The notes: generated from the letters alone by a model not told the origin. A stretch of DNA of 64,000 nucleotides from a virus (IMGVR_UViG_3300027733_000056:1-64000), one strand, 5' to 3'. Shown: positions 52,301 through 60,826, counted from the stretch's first letter. Program-made: numbers and translations.

Positions 52301-55268
52301 ACTGCGCTAGTTCTTCTTTAACCCGCAGGTGCGTTTCCAGTTCTCGTGGCAGAGACAGTGGTTTGGCTTTGGCGCTTGGCCCGCGCATTGTTCCGATATT
52401 TTCAAGTTGCTTTGCTGCTCTTTGGACATTAGCTTGCTGTGCGGCTTTAGGGTTTGCTGCTATAGCTGCTTTGAGCGCTTGGTCAGCATTCATTGCGGGG
52501 GCCGTTTCAGCACGACCCCGTACGCCCACAACAGTTGGCCCGGCGCTAGTCATAACGCCTTGTGCAACATCTTCTTGCTTAATTAAACTGGCTCGACGCG
52601 CCGCTTCATTTTTAGGAACGCCTTCGCCAACAAGCTGTTCATATTTTTCTTTTCTAACTTTAGCAAGCGCTTTAGTTCTTTCACTATCACTGAGGTTGTA
52701 CGTTCTTCCAGCAAAACCGCTACTAACTTTTTCCGCCGCCGTAGGCGTAGTTACGCTACCGGGAAGTCCCGTAACCGTAGAAGGCAAAGCTGCGCCTGAC
52801 TCGCGTAAAGCCTCAGCCATAGCGCCCTTACCTTCTCCACCACGAGCGGTAGTTTCAGCACGTTTAGTCGGAGCCCCTTCACCGTATACCCCTTCCTCAC
52901 CGCGCTCAATCTTGCCAAGTTGCTCGTCGAGCATAGTGAACAGGGACGCTTCGTTGCCAATTGCCGTGTCTTTCTCACCGATGTTGGCGTCTGCTCGGCG
53001 CAGGAATGCGTAAGCCTCATCACTTAAGTCTTCACGCAGTTGAAGCTGGTTAACCCGATCACGCAGCGCTGCTGCTGCTGTTACTGGCTCTGCCGTACCT
53101 TCTTGGCGAGGGCGCAGTTTGAATGGGGCTGGCCCGCCGCGTTGGGGCTGAGGTTGCCCTGCGGGTTGTGTTTCTTCCGCAGTAGGTAATTCTTCGCCTT
53201 GCGTCAAAACTTTTTTGACTTGGTTTAATGCAGTGGACGCGCCCGTGTTTGGGTAAGGCTGCTCAAACAAATCAAATTGTGGTGATGCAGAAATAGCCCC
53301 CGCTGGGCGTGCACCAATACGTTGAAGCGCTTGTGACTCGCCTAATTTGCGGGTGTGTTCTGCATATGCGGCGTCATATTCTGCGTCAAGACGAGCCAAA
53401 GTTTCTGCACGTTGGTCGCCCAGTTCTTTGCTGCGACGATCACGAAATTGTTCCCGCGTTTCAGATGTTGCTTGAAACGGCTGCATTTCAAACTCTTGCT
53501 GCGTCTTGGGAACAACGCGGCTTTGCAGGTCTTTTAGTTTTATACGAAGTGCAATTTGCGCATCAATATCGCCGTTTGTTTCCGCGTTTGCCAATTGCTT
53601 TTGTGCTACGGCAATTTGTTGTTCTTCCGGTTTTGGTAATTTTTTTACAGCCTCACGGGCTTGCGCTAAAGCATCAACGGCTTGCGCAAATTTTGGTTGC
53701 GCTGTTTGAAGCTGTTCTAACGTAAGTGTTGGGGCCTGTGTCTGGAACTGCGCAACCAGTTGCTCCAGCATGCGTACTTGCTGGCGGGGGTCATTCTGAG
53801 CCAGTAGCGTTTCTGGCGCATTGAACTTGCCCCGGTTACCAACCGTTGCATCGTACATGTCAAACGTCTGCTGCAACTGGGCTTGCTTACTTTCGGGGCC
53901 ATACAGGTTGTCTTGCTTTTCTCTTGCAAGAACGTCTTCAGCAGTCCCCGTGCGCTCCACCGGTTTGCCTTGGAGATCCAACTCCGGAGTCTTGGGCGTT
54001 GGCAGGTTGCCAAACATATCCACTTGCTGGAGCTGTTCTGTGTTTTTAATTGCCTCGGGCGCAGGTGCAGGCTCTTTCGGCAGGAACTGGCGGTACTGGC
54101 GGTACTCTTTGTTTGTATCTTTGAGCACCGTAGCGTGCTCGGCAAGTGCCTGCTGCGTCTCGCGGTTGTCTTGCTTCTGATCCTCAGTGAGCTTGTTGCC
54201 CTTGCTGGCCTTGTGAATCTGGCCTTCCAATTCTTTCTGTCTTTGCTCAGCAGCAACGTAGTCGGCTTGTGCTTTTTGGGCGTACTCAGGCGTTTGTTTT
54301 GTGGCTAGGGTAGCTGCGTCTAGCTTGTCCTGCTCGACTCGGGCTACGTCAGCTTGTTTCTTTTGCTCTTCGCGTTGCTGTTTGTCAAACCGGCTTTGCT
54401 CCGCACCGCGCTCCACACGGCGACCCACAGGGGCCAAGATGCCGCCAAGCACCGCGCCGCCAATGAAATTGTCAAAGTATTCCTTGCGTGCTTCGGGGTC
54501 GTTGATATTTAACCCGGCTTGCATGCGCTCAAACACCTGCTGACCGGCTTCGGTCAGACCCTCAACCCCCATCGTTCTACCAGTAGTGAGCAAGTAATCC
54601 GCAGCGGTTTTCTTCAAGCCTTCCTTGGCTAAGTCCTGCGCAGCTTTCTCTGATAGGTTAAAGCCCAGCTTGCCAAACATCTTACCCATGCCGGGGATCA
54701 TGCCTAAGCTCACTGTGTCCAGCGCAGCCATAGGGATAGCGGCTAGTGCTGCATTAACTACATCTGTCTCGCCCAGCTTCTTGCCCTCTTGGACTTGGCG
54801 GGATATGTTCGACCCGGTGAACTGCGCAGCAGAAGCAAGACCCGCCGCACCCGCAGCCGCTAAACCTTCAGGAGCCAAAAATGCCGCAGCAGCCGGAGCC
54901 ACCATGTATGGCAGGGAGCCGCCTGCCAACTCACCAATCTTGGTAAACGGGGCTTCTAAGAAACCTTCTTGGGTTGGTGCAAAGGTTTTCTTTTGGTAGG
55001 CTTCTTGTTCAGCTCGGTACTTTTCCGCAGCAGGCAAATCCATGATGCCCGCACGCCCAGCTAAACCGGCAATGTCCCCCTTGAGAGAAGAAACGCCTGC
55101 TTTGAGCGCGGGCATGAACCCAGACTTGGGCTGTTCTTCGGGGGCTTTCTGCGTTAACCCAAAAGCTTGAGGATATAGTTTTTCTGCTGCGCTTAACGCC
55201 GATGCGGGGTCTTCGCCCTCTTTTAGCGGAAACAAATTACCATCAGGAAGTCTCACGTATTGGGGCAT
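46341..55268 (-). CDS. giant polyvalent virion protein with zincin and LPD38-like region
   Basis: 2,975 residues (8.9 kb). The N-terminal 300 residues contain Ala/Gly-rich hydrophobic segments. Long coiled-coil regions (about 300-1,800) follow, rich in Gln, Glu, Lys and Ala. His1930-Glu-Leu-Leu-His1934 within LLHELLHAATSRGLY, plus downstream THEFLAETFS, is a zincin metallopeptidase. The C-terminal third (LKLGSIAGDFLRAGVTRTPVYLLRQLFRDP, PFFNSQIQGLNVLF) matches the large-polyvalent-protein domain LPD38. Such proteins are packaged and injected with DNA. Shares the ejection slot with three unit A genes. Confidence 0.85.
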   Translation of the reverse strand: MPQYVRLPDGNLFPLKEGEDPASALSAAEKLYPQAFGLTQKAPEEQPKSGFMPALKAGVSSLKGDIAGLAGRAGIMDLPAAEKYRAEQEAYQKKTFAPTQEGFLEAPFTKIGELAGGSLPYMVAPAAAAFLAPEGLAAAGAAGLASAAQFTGSNISRQVQEGKKLGETDVVNAALAAIPMAALDTVSLGMIPGMGKMFGKLGFNLSEKAAQDLAKEGLKKTAADYLLTTGRTMGVEGLTEAGQQVFERMQAGLNINDPEARKEYFDNFIGGAVLGGILAPVGRRVERGAEQSRFDKQQREEQKKQADVARVEQDKLDAATLATKQTPEYAQKAQADYVAAEQRQKELEGQIHKASKGNKLTEDQKQDNRETQQALAEHATVLKDTNKEYRQYRQFLPKEPAPAPEAIKNTEQLQQVDMFGNLPTPKTPELDLQGKPVERTGTAEDVLAREKQDNLYGPESKQAQLQQTFDMYDATVGNRGKFNAPETLLAQNDPRQQVRMLEQLVAQFQTQAPTLTLEQLQTAQPKFAQAVDALAQAREAVKKLPKPEEQQIAVAQKQLANAETNGDIDAQIALRIKLKDLQSRVVPKTQQEFEMQPFQATSETREQFRDRRSKELGDQRAETLARLDAEYDAAYAEHTRKLGESQALQRIGARPAGAISASPQFDLFEQPYPNTGASTALNQVKKVLTQGEELPTAEETQPAGQPQPQRGGPAPFKLRPRQEGTAEPVTAAAALRDRVNQLQLREDLSDEAYAFLRRADANIGEKDTAIGNEASLFTMLDEQLGKIERGEEGVYGEGAPTKRAETTARGGEGKGAMAEALRESGAALPSTVTGLPGSVTTPTAAEKVSSGFAGRTYNLSDSERTKALAKVRKEKYEQLVGEGVPKNEAARRASLIKQEDVAQGVMTSAGPTVVGVRGRAETAPAMNADQALKAAIAANPKAAQQANVQRAAKQLENIGTMRGPSAKAKPLSLPRELETHLRVKEELAQSEKDIDQMSLFPEKEVPTTALGRATPGMFRRFLDSKIVKEMREAEARTKVHKQQAPKVTYYFGLINELEAKLNALVTESDLRGTAKSILKDNDDVVALLQQYGKLKADPMFSSILAMTSVDNEKEIKALTQDVAVYTKTLAELDKQAAEARQAVAKRKEQIDRLNKMLSGVAPLETKLEAATAQLRELQKKGAAPAPEKTQAYKNEIASLKRQIESKLGFGEIGYEAPAFVFGQEDTQTIVMFEAALKKIKDNRVLVDTLQRQNKKLRQEMSQFSKLRTTAENTQAMLADLRSTLNSVSKTQDNIDKIPAVMDAQKTLWDLEHSGKDPEVLKKEIAQAQVDLRNAVVAKEEADAASKEAAKSPSTKAYEQAAAAVKKRRAGIEAQLATLRDQARAQRTKEENVRLYGAKQKTALPGGISVAPITSTTYAGKVQNQITNAAMDNIDAIEKEINELKQELEDKQKEGLPGKPQQMQIMRLESALQEANEFYNEQLKTEGIAKSNKEYAKQILAWPLKKLKLELGTLENQANALEDKVKAARAESLSHFEKQKAKEAGLVTFASLPPGKYPEVSKVKVSQLIPSERNKTPGGARSSPVFAFKGQGAAFRQTEILRLKRDSVAQRIEQVEALERQGKTAEETETQAPQRKASERGNVAPSSVTRTGPVTRGVTSNVAKLTESKRSGRPISNRQQQLERLQANIDAAQIKANEAAINWKKATEAYEASKGQPAQVREDAKAAYEAADNRLEISRSNLDAAKALLEAEDITKEQQEKLGAVSEATQTFENVTNERLDSSESNPIPKKTPAVLSPTVKKTAKESPKLSQQDIDDAVAAKGRQIDKKYGTEMDTSSPYHGKTYAEAARIAAEKARNPLSKKLFDILAEVLGNAYSDDMHGRVYVTSKKGIEKSADGKERPVAGHYNPAQNYVLTISTAGSPHATKILLHELLHAATSRGLYTNNAFNARVEHLKNTVEKWLQTPEGKKYFRANKVALVGFTTKGVYGLTNTHEFLAETFSHKGFQDLLDQIPSETPNKSVLSRLVDVFAGFFRFSKPKERSLLNDALEITEEAFAENKPLNEMQRWQKTRETNEVLNAPDYASDDALSELARNTVAQDKTFFEKLGGNKMLQFEQNTVDMRAGLSKAMELGAKQLGDSRLFQQAMYSVRKADQKMPLVLAALSDGPLETYTDDKGFKGVRTTNANSAKDIFASVSDIPDRYGDGKAKMGLATAYMIAQRAANKGLTKLDLGALGVTQEKLDAAMRQVDSDKQLKNALERTRNLYNKYNEGMIRFLASTGAITKKEADSYLKEGDYVPYYRVNDNGIAQLVLGGDKTITIGDIRHQPYLAELKGGETKILPLDKSLPRNTMLLVDMAMTNMATRNVAYAMQAAGKGQGEFSARTGKVTDLMSINRGDGPTDPSVIRWKQEADPNKPDDNGKRWLRVQTNDTVFGGIPAELIVKSLEGASLTLPAFLKLGSIAGDFLRAGVTRTPVYLLRQLFRDPFAAAATAGLDYGPLKAIYKAGSEYLKMNTGQSETAAKLLEKGLIQSGIFTGDPDDLSKFALQLASGKDMNAFEKFFAMADRQAMKADAATRALVYDNAIANGLSEVEADFAVMESMNFHKRGMAPGIQYASRLIPFFNSQIQGLNVLFKAASGNMPFNEQLKIKQKFYNNAMLLMGTGLAYAMLMDDDEYFRNAKPRDKYSNFFVHVPGMEEPLKLPIPYEFGWFFSAAVAAADAMKAETDGPQQLRALRDMFVGAIPGSSSLGVPQIVKPLAEVYTNKNFFSGFEATPLESARLQKLSPEARYYANTTELAKQLSKIAPVLSPIQIEHLVSGYLGSLPLMAAAATDSLFKTGETVEAPTRRPSEMPLIGSSFQRKYGGEDADVVYKLATDALQKKATFDNYRKTGKLEDAKEFLADHRAEIMVAPMAMQYEKFMGTLRKQEEIIRGSNIPADKKQERIDQLNKQRQLQSERYVQAIKRAEAASGRTTPQ

Positions 55269-55327
55269 ATATCACTCAACAGAAAGTGCGGCAGCGACCC
55301 GCGTTACGCTAAAAACATTATGCCTTA

Positions 55328-57097
55328 TTAGGGCCGTGCCAGAACTCCGGTTGTAATAGGCTCTTTGGTTGTAACCACAGACGCGCCCTGCGGAGCCATT
55401 GCCGCCATAACCCCTTTAATTTGTTTTGCAAACTCTACTGGCGGTACTGGGTCAACGCCCATTTTGCTGGCGTTATTTGTATAGTCAAGGTACATTTTGG
55501 CGTACACCTGACCCGTCTTGTCTGCGGTAATTTCTTGCATTTTTCTAAGACCTGTTTCGTAATTGCCGCCGCCTAACAGGTTTGTAATTGCTCGAACTTC
55601 TGGCGGCATCGCATTTGCTTGATACAGCGCTCGGGCATTTGCCCCAGCTTGTTCCATACCAGTACGTTTATTTTGTTGCTCTTGCTCGAAGACGGTTTTA
55701 CGGTTAGACGCCATCGTGGTAAATGTAGTTTCGGCTTCCTTGCGCCCAAGTTTTCCGTCTTCCATAAGCGCACTGAGGCCTAACTCTTTAGCTTTGACGT
55801 AAGTTTGCGCAATGCCTTTGCTCATCTGGCGCAGGTCTTTATCGTTGGCTATGCCTTCTGAACGGCGCAATTCTTCAACTTTGGCAAAAGAATCGTCCAG
55901 CTTATCCCGCGCTTCGGCAAGTTTGTCCAAGCCAGCTTTGTAGGATTTAACCCCGGTCTGAGCGCCAGCGCCAATATTAGCCAGCGCGTTAGGGGATGTG
56001 CCTGACATGATCGCCAAGCCAGCCTCCATGATAGACATACCTGACAAATCGGATTCTTGTTTGGACAGGCGTTCTTCCCGGCCTTTAAGGCGTGTCTCAT
56101 AACCCGCCATTGCGGGGCCACGTTTTTCAATGTCGGCTATGGCTTGCGTTTTTTCTTGCTCAAGCGCTGTCCGCTCAGCAGTAGTTAATTCACCAATCTC
56201 TTTACCAAAACGGTTTTGAGGTGTGTACGCATCCCGAACTTTTGCGTACTCCGCAGCTATTTTGGTCGGGTCTGTTTCGGGAGCCCCAGCTTGGCTGGTG
56301 CGCGTGTCAGTTTTCAAAAGGCTTTGCAAGCCTGAGTCTGCTTTGGCTGCTGCCGCATCGCGTTCACTTAATGGGGCGCTTACAGAGGTCAGTTGTTTTG
56401 CTGGGGGGTTACCGCGCCCTGCACCTGCGTCTGTAGGCGGAAGTACTGCGGGTTTTACTGTAGATACTGTAGGCGTAGCAACTGCTTCGGGGGAGTTTTG
56501 GTACGTTTTATCTACTTCTTTAAGCCGTTGCTTTTGCCGGTTTTTTACGCCCTCATCGGACATAAACATTTCCATGTACTTGTCAAACAATGAATTTTGA
56601 ACTGCTTGCGGTTTTCTTTGCACATTACCAAAAGGCATTGCATCACTCTCCGGTAGCGGTTTCATAACCCCTGTAGCGGGGTCTTTATACATATTACCCA
56701 TAATGATTGCGCCTTCAGGAACGCCACCAACAGCATACCCCGCAATTCCGCCGTCAGCCATACCCTGCATATTAGGCGCAGGTAGCTGCGCGATGCCTTG
56801 TTGCTCAGGCAGTTGACCCTGTGCTTGGGGCATGCCCTGTGGGGGCGGCATTGCCTGTGGAGGCGGTGCTGGGGGCGGGTTGATGGACTGAATTGCCTGA
56901 TCGACCACCTTGGGCTGAGGCATCTGCCCAGCCTGCCCCTGCTGCGCGGTGCGCAGTTTCTGGCGGCGGTTGTTCTCGCTCATAGCCAAGGACATGATGT
57001 ACGGATCGTCCTTGTTCATCATTGCGTATTTTTGCAATGCTGCGTCCGGCATCAGCGCTAGGCTGTCCGTTACGTCTTGTATTTGACCGATGTCCAT
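55328..57097 (-). CDS. putative internal virion protein with GGIAGYAVGG motif
   Basis: 589 residues. N-terminal helix, a Pro/Gln-rich segment (INPPPAPPPQAMPPPQGM) and MADGGIAGYAVGG near residue 115. A long coiled coil (about 310-470, EKTQAIADIEKRGPAMAGYE) and a helical C-terminus follow. The ADGG motif recurs in two adjacent genes. Probably part of the internal ejection machinery or tail hub; no enzyme motif. Confidence 0.65.
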   Translation of the reverse strand: MDIGQIQDVTDSLALMPDAALQKYAMMNKDDPYIMSLAMSENNRRQKLRTAQQGQAGQMPQPKVVDQAIQSINPPPAPPPQAMPPPQGMPQAQGQLPEQQGIAQLPAPNMQGMADGGIAGYAVGGVPEGAIIMGNMYKDPATGVMKPLPESDAMPFGNVQRKPQAVQNSLFDKYMEMFMSDEGVKNRQKQRLKEVDKTYQNSPEAVATPTVSTVKPAVLPPTDAGAGRGNPPAKQLTSVSAPLSERDAAAAKADSGLQSLLKTDTRTSQAGAPETDPTKIAAEYAKVRDAYTPQNRFGKEIGELTTAERTALEQEKTQAIADIEKRGPAMAGYETRLKGREERLSKQESDLSGMSIMEAGLAIMSGTSPNALANIGAGAQTGVKSYKAGLDKLAEARDKLDDSFAKVEELRRSEGIANDKDLRQMSKGIAQTYVKAKELGLSALMEDGKLGRKEAETTFTTMASNRKTVFEQEQQNKRTGMEQAGANARALYQANAMPPEVRAITNLLGGGNYETGLRKMQEITADKTGQVYAKMYLDYTNNASKMGVDPVPPVEFAKQIKGVMAAMAPQGASVVTTKEPITTGVLARP

Positions 57098-57100
57098 GTT

Positions 57101-58645
57101 TTACCCCCGGCTCATTTGATACATTGCCAAGTCATTTAGACCCGCGCCGCGTTGCGCGTGGATAGCTCCGCCTGCGGCTTTTTTTGGTTGGCCCATTTGG
57201 TACATCCCATACGCCGCAGTCCCCGCGCCTGCCAACTGACTTACCAACGACGGAGCAGGCTGCGTTACAGTGGAACCAAGGTTACCAATGGGTTGCCTAT
57301 TAACAATGTCAGACATAAAACCAAGTTGTTTGTATGGGTAGTTCTGTTCATTCGCGTAGTTTTGCTGACTTGTATCTATTAAGTTTTGCTCTTGCTGCTG
57401 TTTCTGCGTACCAAACGCATTTTGTAATTGCAAATTGCCAGTTGTTTGCCCATACAAATTCTGGCCTTGGGAGCCCAACGCGCCGTAGCCTTGCATGCCT
57501 GCTTGCAGACCTTGCAAACCCAAGTTGGCACCGAACTGTTTAGAGCGTTCGGATTCTTGTTGCCCTGCTAGTCCATACTGCGCCCCCAAAGAGGCGGCTT
57601 GCATTCCCTGTCCAGCACCGAACTGACGGGATTGCTCTTGCTGTTGCTGCGTTGTCAGGCCCGCCTGCTGGTTTGCCAGTGCCGCTTGCATAGCTTGCTG
57701 GGCGCTCATGCCCTGCATTTGAAGTTGAGCCGCTTGGTTCTGCACAGCAGATTGCTGCTGATTAGATAGATTTGCCAATGATGTCTGAAGGCCAATCTGC
57801 CCCGCTCCAAGCTGCTGAACACCAAGATTTGCAGCTAAGTTCTGCGACCCAGTAGTTAAGCCTGCTTGCTGGTTGGCCTGCTGGGCCTGTAAACGCGCTT
57901 GTTGCTCCGCATTAAATTGTTGCTGGGCTTGCTGATATGCCGCCTGCGAACCTTGAGCTTGGATATCCCCCATCTGCTGACCAAGATTGCGCTCACGCTC
58001 AGCACGCATAATGGCATCTCGACCACCGCCAAAAGCGCCAGCTTGAGCGGCTTGTGCTTGTTGTTGAGTTCCTTGAATGCCAGACTGACGCGCCGCCTCG
58101 CGCTTTTGTACATCCACCACATTCTGCATGTAGGGGGACATGTATGCATCTGCGGATCCGGGCTGTGCAAAACTTTGTGTGTTTACACGTTCCGCTGGCC
58201 CCATCTGGTAGTTTTGCAGTTGTGGGTTATACCCGGTCTGCGCGGCATCCATCTTAGGTGCGTTCTGGGCCTGTGAGTTTACTTGTTGGTAATTAAACTG
58301 ACCGGGCTGATATGCGCCGGGAGCTTGGAACTGATTGCCAAATTGTGTTGGGTTATAAGCTGTATTACCCGCCCGCTGAGCTAAACCTTCAAGACCGGCG
58401 GCTGCGTTTTGCGAATATTGATTTTGCTTAAGGTCTCCTGCGCCAGCAAATGCATCTGTTTGCAGCTTATTAAAACCGGCTACTTGGTCACCTTGCAAGC
58501 CGTGTTCTTTTGCCCAGTCTGCGTAGCTTTTATAGTTTCTACCGGCAAGTTCTTCCGCACGACCCATTGCGCTTTCAGAATACTTTTTTATTGTCTCTGT
58601 CGGATAACCCTGTATGTTTGTCGTTGTTACGGTTTGATCAGCCAT
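57101..58645 (-). CDS. Gln-rich putative internal virion protein
   Basis: 514 residues, about a quarter Gln, with Ala and Gly (AAYQQAQQQFNAEQQARLQAQ). The N-terminus (TIKKYSESAMGRAEELAGRN) is helical. The C-terminus contains KKAAGGAIHAQRGAG, a form of the short GG motif found in its neighbours. Analogous in composition and place to the Gln-rich protein at 5,125-6,471. Likely an ejection protein (inference). Confidence 0.62.
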   Translation of the reverse strand: MADQTVTTTNIQGYPTETIKKYSESAMGRAEELAGRNYKSYADWAKEHGLQGDQVAGFNKLQTDAFAGAGDLKQNQYSQNAAAGLEGLAQRAGNTAYNPTQFGNQFQAPGAYQPGQFNYQQVNSQAQNAPKMDAAQTGYNPQLQNYQMGPAERVNTQSFAQPGSADAYMSPYMQNVVDVQKREAARQSGIQGTQQQAQAAQAGAFGGGRDAIMRAERERNLGQQMGDIQAQGSQAAYQQAQQQFNAEQQARLQAQQANQQAGLTTGSQNLAANLGVQQLGAGQIGLQTSLANLSNQQQSAVQNQAAQLQMQGMSAQQAMQAALANQQAGLTTQQQQEQSRQFGAGQGMQAASLGAQYGLAGQQESERSKQFGANLGLQGLQAGMQGYGALGSQGQNLYGQTTGNLQLQNAFGTQKQQQEQNLIDTSQQNYANEQNYPYKQLGFMSDIVNRQPIGNLGSTVTQPAPSLVSQLAGAGTAAYGMYQMGQPKKAAGGAIHAQRGAGLNDLAMYQMSRG

Positions 58646-58654
58646 GATTGTTCC

Positions 58655-60526
58655 TTATGCTGGAAGGTATTTATCTGCGCGGCTATTAGCCGCAACTTTG
58701 TCTTTGCCCGTAGTCTTAGAGCGGGACTTCTGAACTCTATCCATCATTGCGTACAGCTTACGTGCGCCAGCCTCTGTAGAGCCGTTGCCCAACTCAGAAA
58801 CAATACGCGCCGGTACTACAAACTCGCCATCAGCTAAACGGGCGGGTTGCTTTTCCCCGATTGTGGCAGGAATATCGTCAGACACACCATCGCCCGGGCC
58901 GCGCAGTAGTCTGCCGCCATCAGAGTAGGAGCCAAGGTTATACATGCCGCCGTCAGCCAGTGCAGCAATACCGCCGCCGTCAGCGTAGCGTTGGTTTAAA
59001 TAACCGCCGCGAGCAAAACTACCGGTTCCGTCATGGCTGTCATGAGCCTCTCCAGAAGGATCACGCCCAGTGTCTGGGCCAAAAGAACCACGATCCATTC
59101 CAGAAAAATCAGTGTTGTTTATTCTGTCTTGTACTTCTTTAGTAGCCGGAGTTGACGGTGCATTACTTACAGATCCTCTGTCCATTCCAGAAAAATCAGT
59201 GTTGTTTATTCTGTCTTGTACTTCTTTAGTAGCCGGAGTTGACGGTGCATTACTTACAGATCCTCTGTCCATTCCAGAAAAATCAGTGTTGTTAATTGCA
59301 TTTAATACTTTTGCCCTTTGCCCCGCTTCTGCCTCCGCAACGCTTCCATATCCTGTGGTGTCCACAATAGGCGCATTATTTGCAACAGGGTTAAGTAATG
59401 CGTGAACCAGCCCATTTGAGTAGCTGTTTACGTCTGGGGCATAGTTACTTACGGAAGAACCCATAGCAGCAGCCCGATCAGCCGGATCACCACCGCCATA
59501 GCGTTTCTGATCTTCTTTAATTTCTTCTTGCAGAGTCTTGGTAGCTTCTGCGGCCTTTGCAACTGAGCTTGGGGCAGGGGGTGCATGGTAAAACAGGAAC
59601 GGGTTTGGCCCTTTACCCATTAAATAGTCTTGTGCCCTTTCGGAGTCGCTACGTGTTTCGTTTGTGGTAGGAAGAATTGGGTTACCATTTACGTCAACTG
59701 CTTGCGTAACATTGCCAAAACGAACTGGTTCTTTTAAAAAATCTCTAGGAACGCTCCCACCCTCGTCATAGTGCTGCATTAAGCCGCCATTGGCATTGCC
59801 AAAACGAACTGGCGGTGAATCTTTTATTTCATCCCCGGTGTAAGTTTTGTAAGCATAAGACTGCCCTGTTGCGGGGTCTACTTTATACATGTACCGGTTT
59901 CCCACCTGTTGTTTGGGTGCCGTCGTTTCTTCTTCGTTACCAAAAGCATCCGCCACTACTGGTGCGGAGGCAAGTCCAAGGTTCATTAAATTACTTTTTA
60001 CAAAGTCTGTGGGCGCACCCATTGCTATATTAGCGCCTGCCTGTAAGCGATCTACTGTTCCTATTGGGCTTGATGGTGAAGGAGCGCCGGGAATCCCAGA
60101 GGCACTAACCGGGGGGCCCATCGTAGCGGCTTCGCCCGCAGCACTTAAACTACCTTCCAAACCTGCGCCGCCATAACCGCCTAGTCCAGCCATCAAACCT
60201 TTTTCCAAACTTCCTGTGGCTAGTCCTGTAATGCCGCCAACCAAAAGCCCTGTACCGGCTGCGCCGCCCAAACCAAACATGCTGCCCACCGCAGTGCCAA
60301 CACCGGGTGCAAATGCGTTTAAAGCAAATCCTGCAAGAGCGGGGAGTAGGCTGTCCAAGAACCCAGCTTCAGGCAAACCAGTCTGAGGATTAATGGTTAA
60401 AGACCCACCATTTGCCATAGCCAAAGCCTGTAGCCCCTGTACCTCACGGGGTGACATATGAACAAGGGTCGAGTCTGGGCCGCGCCCTGTTGCTGCCATG
60501 TGGTTGGCAAGTGTGTGTAGGCTCAT
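58655..60526 (-). CDS. putative virion protein with DGEFVVPA module and 29-aa repeats
   Basis: 623 residues. The N-terminal Gly/Ala-rich hydrophobic region (about 60-150) may span a membrane. In the middle, tandem units containing NNTDFSGMDRGSVSNAPSTP are encoded by an 87-bp repeat. The C-terminus has RYADGGGIAALADGGMYNLG, then GPGDGVSDDIPATIGEKQPARLADGEFVVPARIV, a module common in virion proteins of marine and freshwater podoviruses. Probably a structural or ejection protein; function of the module unknown. Confidence 0.7.
   Translation of the reverse strand: MSLHTLANHMAATGRGPDSTLVHMSPREVQGLQALAMANGGSLTINPQTGLPEAGFLDSLLPALAGFALNAFAPGVGTAVGSMFGLGGAAGTGLLVGGITGLATGSLEKGLMAGLGGYGGAGLEGSLSAAGEAATMGPPVSASGIPGAPSPSSPIGTVDRLQAGANIAMGAPTDFVKSNLMNLGLASAPVVADAFGNEEETTAPKQQVGNRYMYKVDPATGQSYAYKTYTGDEIKDSPPVRFGNANGGLMQHYDEGGSVPRDFLKEPVRFGNVTQAVDVNGNPILPTTNETRSDSERAQDYLMGKGPNPFLFYHAPPAPSSVAKAAEATKTLQEEIKEDQKRYGGGDPADRAAAMGSSVSNYAPDVNSYSNGLVHALLNPVANNAPIVDTTGYGSVAEAEAGQRAKVLNAINNTDFSGMDRGSVSNAPSTPATKEVQDRINNTDFSGMDRGSVSNAPSTPATKEVQDRINNTDFSGMDRGSFGPDTGRDPSGEAHDSHDGTGSFARGGYLNQRYADGGGIAALADGGMYNLGSYSDGGRLLRGPGDGVSDDIPATIGEKQPARLADGEFVVPARIVSELGNGSTEAGARKLYAMMDRVQKSRSKTTGKDKVAANSRADKYLPA
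59095..59293. repeat. 87-bp tandem repeat, 2.3 copies
   Basis: Two complete identical 87-bp units begin at 59,095 and 59,182, and a partial third begins at 59,269 and matches for about 25 nt. The length is a multiple of three, so the virion reading frame stays open (29 residues per unit). Perfect identity means recent duplication. Confidence 0.95.
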
Positions 60527-60825
60527 GTTTTTACTTTCAAAACGTTACTAGCCGAGGTATCGTAGTATATATCGCCCACCCTCAAATAGGCTAAATCAGC
60601 TTCGGTTGGCAAGCTGGGAGTGGTAGTGTTACCTGTGGGAAAAAAACTAAGGCCAGCAATAATGTCTGTACCGTTTCGCTGGGTGCTGGCTGTCATTGGG
60701 GCAGGGTTGTCTAGCTGGTTAAAGTACAGCCGCAATATGTTGGTTAGCTGATTTATAAGCGCCGGGTCGTATTTATCCCCTGTTGCAGCAGGCATCTTGG
60801 GGGCGACTACGTTCTTCTGTGCCAT
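60523..60825 (-). CDS. small virion-region protein (unit B)
   Basis: 100 residues from ATG 60825 with AGGTG upstream; a longer frame overlaps the tail gene. LINQLTNILRLYFNQLDNPA, later LSFFPTGNTT, and a C-terminal AYLRVGDIYYDTSASN. It occupies the same place relative to a tail protein as the 76-residue gene in unit A. Likely a connector or tail part (inference). Overlaps the next gene by 4 nt. Confidence 0.6.
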   Translation of the reverse strand: MAQKNVVAPKMPAATGDKYDPALINQLTNILRLYFNQLDNPAPMTASTQRNGTDIIAGLSFFPTGNTTTPSLPTEADLAYLRVGDIYYDTSASNVLKVKT

Positions 60826-60826
60826 A

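Noticed and set aside
52126-53013. A 295-residue open frame on the plus strand inside the giant gene
   Set aside because: It is an antisense shadow. The composition is Ser/Ala-biased without domain features, there is no ribosome site, and the minus-strand gene is continuous and coiled-coil-rich through it.
59095-59293. Possible CRISPR array from regularly spaced repeats
   Set aside because: The units are contiguous 87-bp direct repeats within a reading frame, with no spacers and no cas genes.
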